Assembly (NCBI GenBank): GCA_902802045.1
Contig: CADCKQ010000001.1
Location: 1-64,000, forward strand
Direction of reading: 5' to 3'
Length of the DNA stretch: 64,000 nucleotides
From: Oscillospiraceae bacterium
GTDB taxonomy: Bacteria > Bacillota > Clostridia > Oscillospirales > Oscillospiraceae
A model generated the notes under the pieces. It made no database searches, was not told where the DNA came from, and was given only the letters and a program-made list of their open reading frames with translations. The position numbers were made by a program, and so were the translations under genes. The number at the start of each line of letters is the position of its first letter. Within the stretch, counting starts at the first letter, position 1. Shown in pieces: positions 27,311 to 35,104 of this stretch.

Positions 27311-28051
27311 TTGGAAGAAGAACTGAAAAGAAGAATAGAAGATCTGGCGGACAGATGTGAAAGAAGCGGCAGCATTACGCATTCCGTATTCCTCACTCCT
27401 GCCGAGCAATACGAGGCTGAACACAGTATAAGGCTTTCCGGCTGTACTTACCTGTTTTCAGGCGGGGTCGAAGATGCGGAAAGAAAAGCTTTGTTTTTTC
27501 TGCCATCCTGGATCGGGCCTGAAGACATTGATATTAGTAATCATATAAAAGCGGTAAGGTTTTCGGTACGTTTCGGTGAGCCGGGACACAGGGATTATCT
27601 TGGAGCGCTTATGGGACTCGGAATAAGACGGGATTTTCTCGGTGATATTCTCGTATACGATGGCGGAGCAGATATCATCTGCATGAAGAGCATAGAGGAG
27701 ACTGTACTCTCTCTTGAAAAAGCCGGAAGATGGGGAGTAAAAACAGAAAGCATTTCCCTCAAGCATGTAAAGATCCCCGAAAAACAATTGAAGCATCTCT
27801 CTTTTACCGTCGCCTCTCCGAGGCTGGATGCAGCAGTATCGGGACTTTTCAGGATCTCGCGCGAGAAGGCCGCCGGACACATAAAATTCGGCAACGTCTC
27901 CTTAAACTATGAGGCCTGCCTCAAACCCGACGCGCAGGTAAAGGCAGGCGATATCATAAGTCTCAGAGGAAGCGGAAAGGCCAGGATAAAAGATTTCGGC
28001 GCCCTCTCCCGAAAAGGCAGGCTTTTTATAAACGGGGAAATATGGATATAA
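27311..28051 (+). CDS. ylmH: YlmH family S4-domain RNA-binding protein
   Basis: A 246-residue protein with the YlmH layout: an N-terminal domain, a middle domain (GHRDYLGALMGLGIRRDFLGDILV) and a C-terminal S4 domain (SPRLDAAVSGLFRISREKAAGHIKFGNVSLNYE). YlmH binds ribosomes and is linked to rescue of stalled 50S-peptidyl-tRNA complexes. It uses a TTG start 5 bases after the GTPase-nuclease stop, so the two proteins are co-expressed. Confidence 0.9.
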   Translation: MEEELKRRIEDLADRCERSGSITHSVFLTPAEQYEAEHSIRLSGCTYLFSGGVEDAERKALFFLPSWIGPEDIDISNHIKAVRFSVRFGEPGHRDYLGALMGLGIRRDFLGDILVYDGGADIICMKSIEETVLSLEKAGRWGVKTESISLKHVKIPEKQLKHLSFTVASPRLDAAVSGLFRISREKAAGHIKFGNVSLNYEACLKPDAQVKAGDIISLRGSGKARIKDFGALSRKGRLFINGEIWI

Positions 28052-28074
28052 AAACCAGCCGTTCGGCTGGTTTT
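28051..28074. terminator. Bidirectional terminator
   Basis: A 10-bp perfect stem AAAACCAGCC / GGCTGGTTTT with loop GTTC lies between convergent genes. It overlaps the stop codons of both ylmH and the racemase gene. Confidence 0.9.
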
Positions 28075-28729
28075 AACTGTTTATAAGGTTCCTGTACATC
28101 TCTTCCGAAGGATCGAGGATCGGAAGTGAACAGACGCTTTCAAGTTCCTTTTTAAAATACGGAAAATGCGTACAGCCAAGGATCAGACATTCTGCTCCGC
28201 TGCCGAGGAAAAACTCCGACAGTTCCTTAAGCCTGAATTCACCGACTATATTCTGAGGCATCTCCTTCCGCTCCACAGCCTTAACAAGGCCGAGAGAACA
28301 CGCGCCTGCCAGTTCCAGATCAGGGTTTTCCTCCATCATAGCCTTCTCGATCCCGGCAAGGCTCTGGTTGTTTGCAGCTATTACAGCTGCTTTCTTTATC
28401 CCTGCAGCTGCCTTTCTGTACACCTGCATCGGAGTAAAGACTCTCACATTTCTCAATCCGGCAAAAGGTTCAAAATCGAATGCTGCCGAAAGTGAGTTGC
28501 AGTAAATGAAAAAATCGTTCGATCCTTTGCTTATTGCATCGTCAAATATGTCAGAGAGGACCTTTTTCTTCTCGTTTTCAGGCGATATCTGGAAAACTGT
28601 CTGCTGCTGGGGATCCTTTGAAACGGGATATTCAAGAGCCTCAATATTATTGTCACGACTGCGCAGGAAATCTGATCCCATTCGTGTATCCGTTGCCGTT
28701 CCGGCAAGTACCGCGACTTTTCTTTTCAT
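28073..28729 (-). CDS. Asp/Glu-family (cofactor-independent) amino-acid racemase in the met operon
   Basis: A 218-residue member of the two-cysteine racemase superfamily. Catalytic thiols are Cys77 (FIYCNSLSAA) and Cys186 (ILGCTHFPYF); the N-terminal motif AGTATDTRMG replaces the usual glutamate-racemase DSGVGG. The gene overlaps metI by 4 bases (ATGA) and ends the metQ-metN-metI transcript. MetNIQ transporters are known to accept D-methionine, so a role in interconverting methionine enantiomers is a reasonable inference. A plain MurI or aspartate racemase is the alternative. Confidence 0.8.
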   Translation of the reverse strand: MKRKVAVLAGTATDTRMGSDFLRSRDNNIEALEYPVSKDPQQQTVFQISPENEKKKVLSDIFDDAISKGSNDFFIYCNSLSAAFDFEPFAGLRNVRVFTPMQVYRKAAAGIKKAAVIAANNQSLAGIEKAMMEENPDLELAGACSLGLVKAVERKEMPQNIVGEFRLKELSEFFLGSGAECLILGCTHFPYFKKELESVCSLPILDPSEEMYRNLINS

Positions 28730-29427
28730 TTCAGTCTCTTATCGCTTGAAACGGACAGTTTTGTTCCTGCAGACTGGAATATCTGCACGAGCAGTATGAG
28801 GAGTATTACAGCTATCAGCATTACGAGGTATTTGTATCTGTAGTAGCCGTAGTTTATGGCTATTTTTCCTAGTCCGCCTCCGCCTATAATTCCGCTCATA
28901 GCGCTGTAACCCAGAATGGTTGTAAGTGCTATGGTTATATTCCCTATAAGCGAAGGTATGCTCTCAGGTATCATTACCTTGCATATGATCTGCATGGGAG
29001 AAGCGCCCATGCTCTGTGCCGCTTCGATTATATTCGGATCCACCTCCCGCAGACTTCCCTCTACCAGCCTCGCTATAAACGGAAAAGCCGCAACGACAAG
29101 CGGGACAATAGTCGCCGTTGTTCCCACTGTTGTACCGATTATAAGCCTTGAGAGCGGAAAGACCATGATCATCAGTATCAGGAAAGGGATCGATCTCAGA
29201 AGGTTTATGATCACATTCAGTGCTTTCATAAGCCATCCGGGAAGAGGCAGGACTCCTTTTTTCTCACCCGCCACCAGAAGCACACCGAGCGGAAGCCCTA
29301 TAACCGTGGCGAGGATCGTCGCAAGAACTGTCACATAGAAGGTCTCCCAGATTGCAAACGGTATCTCTGTCTTAATACAGGTCAGTGCCTCCTGCCAGCT
29401 CTGTGAAGTAAAAATATTACTGAACAT
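28726..29427 (-). CDS. metI: Methionine ABC transporter permease
   Basis: A 233-residue permease with five membrane helices and the MetI-specific segments IWETFYVTVLATILATVIGLP and the EAA loop IEAAQSMGASPMQIICKVMIPES. It overlaps metN by 11 bases, its GAGGAGG ribosome site lies in metN, and it is coupled to the racemase gene downstream. Confidence 0.94.
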   Translation of the reverse strand: MFSNIFTSQSWQEALTCIKTEIPFAIWETFYVTVLATILATVIGLPLGVLLVAGEKKGVLPLPGWLMKALNVIINLLRSIPFLILMIMVFPLSRLIIGTTVGTTATIVPLVVAAFPFIARLVEGSLREVDPNIIEAAQSMGASPMQIICKVMIPESIPSLIGNITIALTTILGYSAMSGIIGGGGLGKIAINYGYYRYKYLVMLIAVILLILLVQIFQSAGTKLSVSSDKRLK

Positions 29428-30424
29428 CGGCGCTTACCTCCTCGACTGTGATCGCAGGATACTGTGAAAGATAGGCAAGGACCAGAGGTATATCGTTTTT
29501 CAGCACTCCGACGAGCATGCTCCCGTAGACCTCGTCCGAAAGCATCTGGGTCGTAGCGGAGATGACATTGGCAGCCACTCCTGTTTCCTGGGCAAGTCTT
29601 GCCACCAGAGGAACAGCTGTTGTCTTATCATCCCTGAACACCAGCCTCAGCTGCTGTTCGGATGCAGGATCAGATACCTTCTTATCTGCTCTGCCCGGAA
29701 ATACAAGCCTTCTCGCCGCCTCTGATTTGGGTGCGGCAAAAACAGCGCCTACAAGACCTTCCTCTTTAACGGTTCCGTTATCCAGTATCGCCACATGGCT
29801 GCAGATCTCTTTGACTACACTCATCTGATGTGTGATGACTACGACCGTTATCCCGAGCTTCCTGTTAATATCCTTTATTAGTGTCAGGATCTGATGAGTC
29901 GTTGTAGGGTCAAGCGCGGAAGTGGCTTCATCACACAGAAGCACCTTGGGCTGTGTGGCGAGAGCCCTTGCAATCGCTATCCTCTGCTGCTGCCCGCCGG
30001 AGAGCTGGGCCGGATAGGCATCTGCCTTGTCAGGCAGTCCGACTGTTTCAAGCAGCTCCATGGCCCGGGCCTTTGCATCGGATTTCTTCATTCCCGCAAG
30101 CTCCATCGGAAAACATACATTGCTCAGGCAGTTTCTCTGCATCAGAAGATTGAACTGCTGGAATATCATCGTGATTGAGCGTCTTTCTTTCCTGAGCTCT
30201 GCAGGGCTCAAAGAGCCCATATCTTTTCCGTCTACCAGGACCTGACCTGAGGTCGGGCGCTCGAGCATATTGATGCATCGCACCAGTGTGCTCTTTCCCG
30301 CGCCCGACATACCGATGATCCCGTAGACATCACCGTCGTTTATGGTCAGATTGATATCATTTAAGGCGTTGACTTCCTGGGAACTTGAAGAATAAGTTTT
30401 GCTTAAGTGTCTGAGCTCTATCAT
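29417..30424 (-). CDS. metN: Methionine ABC transporter ATP-binding protein with NIL domain
   Basis: A 335-residue MetN. Walker A is GMSGAGKST, signature LSGGQQQR and Walker [14 protein letters not shown]. The C-terminal NIL (ACT-like) domain, about residues 255-333, is the part that binds methionine and inhibits transport in E. coli MetN. Its ATG overlaps the metQ stop (TAATG), showing tight coupling. Confidence 0.95.
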   Translation of the reverse strand: MIELRHLSKTYSSSSQEVNALNDINLTINDGDVYGIIGMSGAGKSTLVRCINMLERPTSGQVLVDGKDMGSLSPAELRKERRSITMIFQQFNLLMQRNCLSNVCFPMELAGMKKSDAKARAMELLETVGLPDKADAYPAQLSGGQQQRIAIARALATQPKVLLCDEATSALDPTTTHQILTLIKDINRKLGITVVVITHQMSVVKEICSHVAILDNGTVKEEGLVGAVFAAPKSEAARRLVFPGRADKKVSDPASEQQLRLVFRDDKTTAVPLVARLAQETGVAANVISATTQMLSDEVYGSMLVGVLKNDIPLVLAYLSQYPAITVEEVSADVQ

Positions 30425-31275
30425 TATTTGGAGAATGCGCTTAAATCTGCCTGCTTGCCCGAGTAGATCGCCATAGGTTCAACATGTACCGTGCAGACAG
30501 AAACTATATTTGTTCCCTGTTCCGCATTGAAGTCGTCGAGATAAGGCACGTGCTGGAAGTAGTTCGCATCTACAGTTCCGTCGTCAACGACAGTATTGGG
30601 AACCACGTAGTCGTTGTATTCCTGGATATCGAGAGTGATGTCCTTCTCAGCAAGGATCTCTTTTGCTATAGCAAGAACCTCTGCATGAGGTGTGGGAGAC
30701 GCTGCAACAGATATAGTCTGACCTGCAAGAGCAGCATAGTCAACCGAAGGATCAAACCCGTCTGTCGGGTTATCTACAACGCTCATAACTGCGCCGTCAT
30801 ATGTCTCTGTAATGAAATCCGCGACTCTCTGGCTCTGCAGAGCAGCAGCAAGAGCTTTTGTCTTGTCCGAGTTCTCATTGCCGGCTTTTACAGCCAGGAT
30901 ATTCGAATATGCGCTGTATGCGCCTTCTACAGCTATGGAGTCTGTAGCAGGATTGAGCCCGGCCGATATGGCATAGTTGCAATTGATCACTGCAAGATCA
31001 ACATCCTGTCTGATATTGGGGATCTGAGCAGCTTCTGTCTCAACTATCTCGACATTGAAAGGATTCTCTGCAATGTCATTCTTTGTTGCCGTGATACCGG
31101 CACCCTCTTTAAGCTTGATAATGCCGTTTGCTTCCAGAAGCAGGAGAGCTCTGGCTTCATTGGTGGTGTCATTCGGAACCGCTATCTGGATCGGGGCAGA
31201 AGACGAACCGCAGCCGGAGAGTGCAAGCGCGAAAATCAGTGCCAGTGCAAGAATAAGGGAAATGTGCTTTTTCAT
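30424..31275 (-). CDS. metQ: Circularly permuted MetQ methionine-binding lipoprotein
   Basis: A 283-residue NlpA/MetQ family protein with signal peptide and lipobox (LALSGC, Cys22). The order of its two halves is swapped. Residues 29-168 (IAVPNDTTNEARALLLL ... AQIPNIRQDVDLAVINCNYA) equal the C-terminal half of normal MetQ. Residues 186-283 (TISVAASPTPHAEVLAIAK ... DANYFQHVPYLDDF ... VHVEPMAIYSGK) equal the N-terminal half. The new linker is about 170-185. All binding segments are present, so it is probably functional. AGGAGGATACTCAA precedes the ATG. Confidence 0.9.
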   Translation of the reverse strand: MKKHISLILALALIFALALSGCGSSSAPIQIAVPNDTTNEARALLLLEANGIIKLKEGAGITATKNDIAENPFNVEIVETEAAQIPNIRQDVDLAVINCNYAISAGLNPATDSIAVEGAYSAYSNILAVKAGNENSDKTKALAAALQSQRVADFITETYDGAVMSVVDNPTDGFDPSVDYAALAGQTISVAASPTPHAEVLAIAKEILAEKDITLDIQEYNDYVVPNTVVDDGTVDANYFQHVPYLDDFNAEQGTNIVSVCTVHVEPMAIYSGKQADLSAFSK

Positions 31276-31303
31276 TTGAGTATCCTCCTAAAAAATAATA
31301 AAC

Positions 31304-31337
31304 ATAAAAAAATGCGGGAAGCCTGCCGGCTTCCCGC
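31304..31337 (-). terminator. Leader terminator (attenuator) of the met operon
   Basis: A 10-bp perfect stem GCGGGAAGCC / GGCTTCCCGC (loop GGCA on the minus strand) is followed by ATTTTTTT. It lies between the promoter and metQ, 36 bases after the leader-peptide stop and 28 bases before the metQ start, so it must be bypassed for operon expression. A small hairpin (ACCGA/TCGGT, 31346-31359) sits just upstream. Confidence 0.9.
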
Positions 31338-31372
31338 ACTCACAAACCGATATCTCGGTATTATGAACCTTG

Positions 31373-31468
31373 TCAGGAGATCTCCGCCGGCGATCCAAGG
31401 GCACGCATACGCATGCACATAGCCATAGCCATGCACATCCCGAACATCATGCCGAATGAATTTCTCAC
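31373..31468 (-). CDS. Methionine-codon-rich leader peptide of the met operon
   Basis: A 31-codon ORF (GTG start at 31468, TGA at 31373-31375) with a strong ribosome site AGAAGGAG 7 bases upstream. Eight internal ATG codons lie in a run reading MMFGMCMAMAMCMRM (residues 7-21), that is 8 Met in 15 residues. It lies about 25 bases after the predicted transcription start and just before an intrinsic terminator. This is the layout of trp/his-type leader peptides, here for methionine. No S-box riboswitch or T-box features were recognised in the same leader. Confidence 0.8.
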   Translation of the reverse strand: MRNSFGMMFGMCMAMAMCMRMRALGSPAEIS

Positions 31469-31499
31469 GGTGGTTCTCCTTCTTTTGAAAGTTGTGGTG

Positions 31500-31528
31500 A
31501 TTATAGCGCAAAGATTTGTTTAAGTCTA
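31500..31528 (-). promoter_or_regulatory. Promoter of the met leader and operon
   Basis: TAGACT (31523-31528), 17 bases, TATAAT (31500-31505) on the minus strand. Start expected near 31493, giving a leader of about 218 bases before metQ. Confidence 0.8.
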
Positions 31529-31546
31529 TCGGCAGATTAAACAAAT
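31514..31546. promoter_or_regulatory. Operator candidate overlapping the met promoter
   Basis: A perfect 10-bp inverted repeat ATTTGTTTAA (31514-31523) / TTAAACAAAT (31537-31546) with a 13-base spacer covers the -35 box. It suggests control by a dimeric repressor in addition to leader control. No regulator gene for it was identified nearby. Confidence 0.55.
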
Positions 31547-31577
31547 ATTTCACATATTTTTGTTCAAATTTCTCCGA

Positions 31578-32765
31578 TCAGATCATTTTCTTCATGACAT
31601 CGCCAAGTATCTTCATGCCTTTATCCATAGCTTCGTTGGTTGAATTTGAATAATTGATGCGCATAGTACGGACTCCTCTTTCGTTCTCATAGAACGGGTC
31701 TCCCGCGCATACGGCGACGCCCTCTTTCATGGCTTCGGCCTGAACATCAACGGCTTTTATTCCCTCGGGAAGAGTTACCCAAATGAACATGCCGCCCTCC
31801 GGCTTTGTATATGTGACACCTTCCGGGAAATATTTCTCCATGCATGAGATCATATATTCGGCCTTTTCACCGTATATTTTCTTTGCCCTTTCAATATGGG
31901 CATCCAGATCATTATCCTCAAGATACTGCTCAAGAACCATCTGGCAAAAGATGTTTGTGTGCAGATCCATGGTCGTCTTGTATGCGAGGAGCTTGTCAAA
32001 GATTTCCCTGTTTTTGCACGCGATCCAGCCTATCCTCATTCCCGGAGAGACGATCTTGGAGAATGTACCGAGCATGACGCACTGCTCACCCAGGAAATAG
32101 TGAAGGCTGTGTCCCGCTTTTCCGCTGAACCGGAGTTCGCCGTACGGATTGTCCTCAAGAACAAGCACATCAGTCCCCTTCAGCACTTCTGCCATCTGCT
32201 GTCTTACATCTTCAGAATATGTAAGGCCTGTCGGGTTCTGGAAATTCGGTATTATGTATATGAACTTTGGCTTCCGGGTCTTTACAGTCTCCGCGAGCAT
32301 CTCTGTATCGATTCCGTCCTCATTGAGTTTTATCGGGAGAACTTCCGGATAATACAGATGGAATGTCTGCAGAGCGCAGAGATAAGTCGGATTTTCAACC
32401 ATGATCTGGTCACCCGGATCTATCATGACTGCCGAGAACATATCAAGCGCCTGCTGGCTGCCGTTTGTAATAATGATATCCTCAGGGCTGAAATCAAGAC
32501 CCATTATTTTCTTATATCTGTCGCAGATGAATTTTATCAGAGGAGGATAGCCTTGTGCGCCGGAATACTGCAGTGCCCTGACACCGTCTCTTGCAAGGAC
32601 TTTGTTTGTAGCGGCATCCATTTCCTCCACCGGGAAGGACACGGGGTTGGGAAGGCCGCCTGCGAACGAGATAAGGCTGGGGTTTGCAGCTGCTTTAAGT
32701 ATGTCTGCGGTAAAAGCCCCCTGGAAGTCCGGCTGAGACAATCTTTTTGAAATTCTTATATTCAT
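31578..32765 (-). CDS. PLP-dependent aminotransferase (2-aminoadipate/MocR-like fold)
   Basis: A 395-residue aminotransferase. It shows SFAGGLPNPVSFP at the N terminus, NFQNPTG, the Asp/Tyr pair in VLEDNPYGELRF, and the PLP lysine in GTFSKIVSPGMRIGW. These segments are typical of the LysN / 2-aminoadipate group, which handles aromatic, branched and aminoadipate substrates. It has its own promoter and lies between the met operon and a symporter. Substrate not determined. Confidence 0.88.
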   Translation of the reverse strand: MNIRISKRLSQPDFQGAFTADILKAAANPSLISFAGGLPNPVSFPVEEMDAATNKVLARDGVRALQYSGAQGYPPLIKFICDRYKKIMGLDFSPEDIIITNGSQQALDMFSAVMIDPGDQIMVENPTYLCALQTFHLYYPEVLPIKLNEDGIDTEMLAETVKTRKPKFIYIIPNFQNPTGLTYSEDVRQQMAEVLKGTDVLVLEDNPYGELRFSGKAGHSLHYFLGEQCVMLGTFSKIVSPGMRIGWIACKNREIFDKLLAYKTTMDLHTNIFCQMVLEQYLEDNDLDAHIERAKKIYGEKAEYMISCMEKYFPEGVTYTKPEGGMFIWVTLPEGIKAVDVQAEAMKEGVAVCAGDPFYENERGVRTMRINYSNSTNEAMDKGMKILGDVMKKMI

Positions 32766-32818
32766 AAGTTCCTCCTTTTTATCGCTTTAAAGCGTTTATT
32801 TGAAAAATTATGTGGCAG

Positions 32819-32847
32819 ATTATAGCAGAATGATCTTCAAATTGCAA
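32819..32847 (-). promoter_or_regulatory. Promoter of the aminotransferase gene
   Basis: TTGCAA (32842-32847), 17 bases, perfect TATAAT (32819-32824), about 54 bases before the start codon. Confidence 0.7.
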
Positions 32848-32850
32848 CAA

Positions 32851-32879
32851 GAAACCGCCTGCTGACTGCAGGCGGTTTC
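32851..32879 (-). terminator. Terminator of the symporter gene
   Basis: A 12-bp perfect stem GAAACCGCCTGC / GCAGGCGGTTTC with a 5-base loop, followed on the minus strand by TTGTTG. It lies 10 bases past the symporter stop. Confidence 0.75.
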
Positions 32880-32889
32880 AAGATGATCT

Positions 32890-34125
32890 TTATTCAGTCT
32901 TTTCAGTTTTATTAAGCTTTTTTTGGAGCCAGTCCTTGCCGTCATTATATCTTGAGACTATATAGGAGGCCACATAGTCGCCCGCTGCATTGACCATAGT
33001 GGCGGGAGGATCTACCAGATCTCCGATCGCAAGAGCTATCGGGAAAGCGACGGCCATATGCTCCGGGAAGAACATCGAGCAGAGGACAAGTTCTCCGGTC
33101 CCGCCGCCTCCGGGAATACCGGACATGGCAACAGAGGAAAGAGTCGCGACAACGATTGCAAGCAGCGCTTTGCCGGTGCCGAAGTCCATTCCGAACATTC
33201 CGAAGAGAAATGCGACTTTAATTATAGCGCTCATGCCGGAGCCGTCCATGTTCATTGTTGCGCCGAGCGGAAGAACTATATCTGTGACATCCTTGGAGAT
33301 ACCCGTCTCCTCGGAGACCTCCATGTTGGTCGGGATCGTTGCTACTGAAGAACATGTTCCGAAAGCGACTGCTGCAGGACGGAAGAGCTTCGAGAACATG
33401 ACTCTGACAGCGCCTTTTCCGCCTCCGAACCTTGCATACAGGGGCATTATTAGGAACATATACGCGAAAGCTGCCACATAGTACAGTATGATCGCTTTGG
33501 CGTAATTGGAAACAAAATCTGCGCCGTGAGTTGCAACCAGGGATGCGAAAAATCCGAAGAAACCTATCGGAGCATAATAGGTGATGATCTTTACTACCTT
33601 CATCAGAACGTTTGTAAGATCTGAGAGGAGCTTTGCAGTCATCGTCTCAGGGCCGCCCGCCATCTGAACCCCGAAACCGAAGAATATACCGGCTATTATA
33701 AGCGGAAGAATCGCTCTGCGGCTCCACAGCTCGGTGAAGTCCGGTTTGGTAAAGAAATTGACGATAAGTGTGGCTGCACTGATACTTCCGACTTCTCCCT
33801 CTTCAAACGCAGGGTCTGCCGTATATACAGGTATGATCTTAACAAGTATATACATAAGAACAGAGGCTATTGCTGTGGTGGCCAGAAATGTCAGAACCGT
33901 TGTGCCCATCAGCTTGCCGGCCAGCCTCGCGCTCTTCATATTGGCAATTGCAGAGGCGATGGAGCAGAACACCATGGGAACGACAACACAGAACATGAGA
34001 TTTGTAAATATGGTTCCCAGAGGCTCAAGGGCTGTTGCTCCGGGCCACGCAAATCCGACTATGATACCTGCGACAATGCCGAGGATCATGGTCAGCAGAA
34101 ACCAGTTGTTTTTCAGAAATTTCAT
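32890..34125 (-). CDS. Dicarboxylate/amino acid:cation symporter (DAACS family)
   Basis: A 411-residue secondary transporter of the GltP/SstT type, with about eight helices, the LGATMNMDGSGM motif that binds Na+ or H+ and substrate, and the serine-rich hairpin region GTCSSVATIP. I start at MKFLKNNWFLL (34125), with AAGGCGG upstream. The longer frame would overlap the regulatory gap. It is divergent from an AraC-type regulator, so it is likely its target. Substrate may be glutamate, aspartate or serine. Confidence 0.9.
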   Translation of the reverse strand: MKFLKNNWFLLTMILGIVAGIIVGFAWPGATALEPLGTIFTNLMFCVVVPMVFCSIASAIANMKSARLAGKLMGTTVLTFLATTAIASVLMYILVKIIPVYTADPAFEEGEVGSISAATLIVNFFTKPDFTELWSRRAILPLIIAGIFFGFGVQMAGGPETMTAKLLSDLTNVLMKVVKIITYYAPIGFFGFFASLVATHGADFVSNYAKAIILYYVAAFAYMFLIMPLYARFGGGKGAVRVMFSKLFRPAAVAFGTCSSVATIPTNMEVSEETGISKDVTDIVLPLGATMNMDGSGMSAIIKVAFLFGMFGMDFGTGKALLAIVVATLSSVAMSGIPGGGGTGELVLCSMFFPEHMAVAFPIALAIGDLVDPPATMVNAAGDYVASYIVSRYNDGKDWLQKKLNKTEKTE

Positions 34126-34185
34126 CGGAAATACCGCCTTTATTATTAATGTACCAATTATAAAAACCGGATATTGCAAAGTAAA

Positions 34186-34219
34186 TTGCATTTTATGCTT
34201 GAAATATTGCATTTAGTGC
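34186..34219. promoter_or_regulatory. AraC-type direct-repeat binding site
   Basis: TTGCATTTTATGC (34186-34198) and TTGCATTTAGTGC (34207-34219) match at 12 of 13 positions and are 21 bases apart, i.e. two helical turns. A partial third copy (TTGCA) lies at 34174. They sit between the symporter and the araC-like gene, the classic place for an AraC dimer. Confidence 0.6.
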
Positions 34220-34233
34220 TGTATTCTTTTCAC

Positions 34234-35064
34234 ATGGCAAACGAGCTGAAAAAAGAAGGATATCTGTATGAAAACTACCGGGTCTTCCATCTGAGCGACA
34301 CGGCAGGTCAGGAGCGCGATTTCCACTTTCACGGTTTCGACAAGATAGTTGTACTCATATCGGGCAGAGTGGATTACGGTGTTGAGGATACCGTATACAA
34401 TATGCGGCCCGGAGATATCCTGCTGATAAAGCATCATGCGATACATAAAGCCCTCATAGATCTGAGTATCCCATATGAAAGATACATCGTTTATCTCCAG
34501 CCCGGATTCCCTGACCGAAATGCAACAGGTATACGTCTTTCCAGCTGCTTTGACAGGGCAGACGAATGGCGAAACTGCCTGATCGTTCCGAATAAAAACA
34601 GCTTAAAAGACGTGGTCGCGGTCCTCGACGAGCTCCACAGGATCTCGGCTGACGATCAGTTCGGGGCAGAGGTCCTCCGCGACTCACTGCTCTTTAAGCT
34701 TATGGTGCTTTTAAACCGGCTTCAGAGCGAAGGATCATCCGATGAAAAAAAGCCCTCCACAGGCTCAAAGCTCGAAGAGGTCCTCTCATATATCAATTCT
34801 CATCCGGGAGAGAGCCCTGCGGTGGATGATCTGGCTGAGATGGCCCACCTGAGCCGCTATCATTTTATGCGCCTTTTCAAAGAGGAGACAGGTGAAAGCG
34901 TGCACGCCTATGTGCGTCAGAGGAAGCTGTTAAATGCCGCCCGTCTGATCCGCGAAGGCATGAAAACAACGGAAGCTGCTGAATTGAACGGTTTTCAGGA
35001 TTACAGCGTTTTCTACCGTGCTTTTAAGGAGACCTTCGGCACCGCCCCCGGGCAATTGAAATGA
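34234..35064 (+). CDS. AraC-family transcriptional regulator with cupin sensor domain
   Basis: A 276-residue regulator. The N-terminal cupin (FHFHGFDKIVVLISGRVDYG ... MRPGDILLIKHHAIHK) likely binds a small molecule. The C-terminal double helix-turn-helix has HLSRYHFMRLFKEETGESVHAYVRQRKL and GFQDYSVFYRAFKETFG. The start at 34234 has no clear ribosome site, so the start and the leader are uncertain. It is predicted to control the divergent symporter and itself. Confidence 0.87.
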   Translation: MANELKKEGYLYENYRVFHLSDTAGQERDFHFHGFDKIVVLISGRVDYGVEDTVYNMRPGDILLIKHHAIHKALIDLSIPYERYIVYLQPGFPDRNATGIRLSSCFDRADEWRNCLIVPNKNSLKDVVAVLDELHRISADDQFGAEVLRDSLLFKLMVLLNRLQSEGSSDEKKPSTGSKLEEVLSYINSHPGESPAVDDLAEMAHLSRYHFMRLFKEETGESVHAYVRQRKLLNAARLIREGMKTTEAAELNGFQDYSVFYRAFKETFGTAPGQLK

Positions 35065-35070
35065 CAAGCA

Positions 35071-35104
35071 AAAAGATCCGCCGGATAAGTCCGGCGGATC
35101 TTTT
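35071..35104. terminator. Bidirectional terminator between araC-like gene and lepA
   Basis: A 15-bp perfect stem AAAAGATCCGCCGGA / TCCGGCGGATCTTTT with loop TAAG lies between convergent genes. It overlaps the first bases of the lepA stop codon. Confidence 0.92.

Noticed and set aside
31304..31505. SAM (S-box) riboswitch or Met T-box in the met leader
   Set aside because: I could not find the S-box core or a T-box TGGNACCGCG-type sequence. The space is filled by the leader ORF. A covariance-model scan would settle it.
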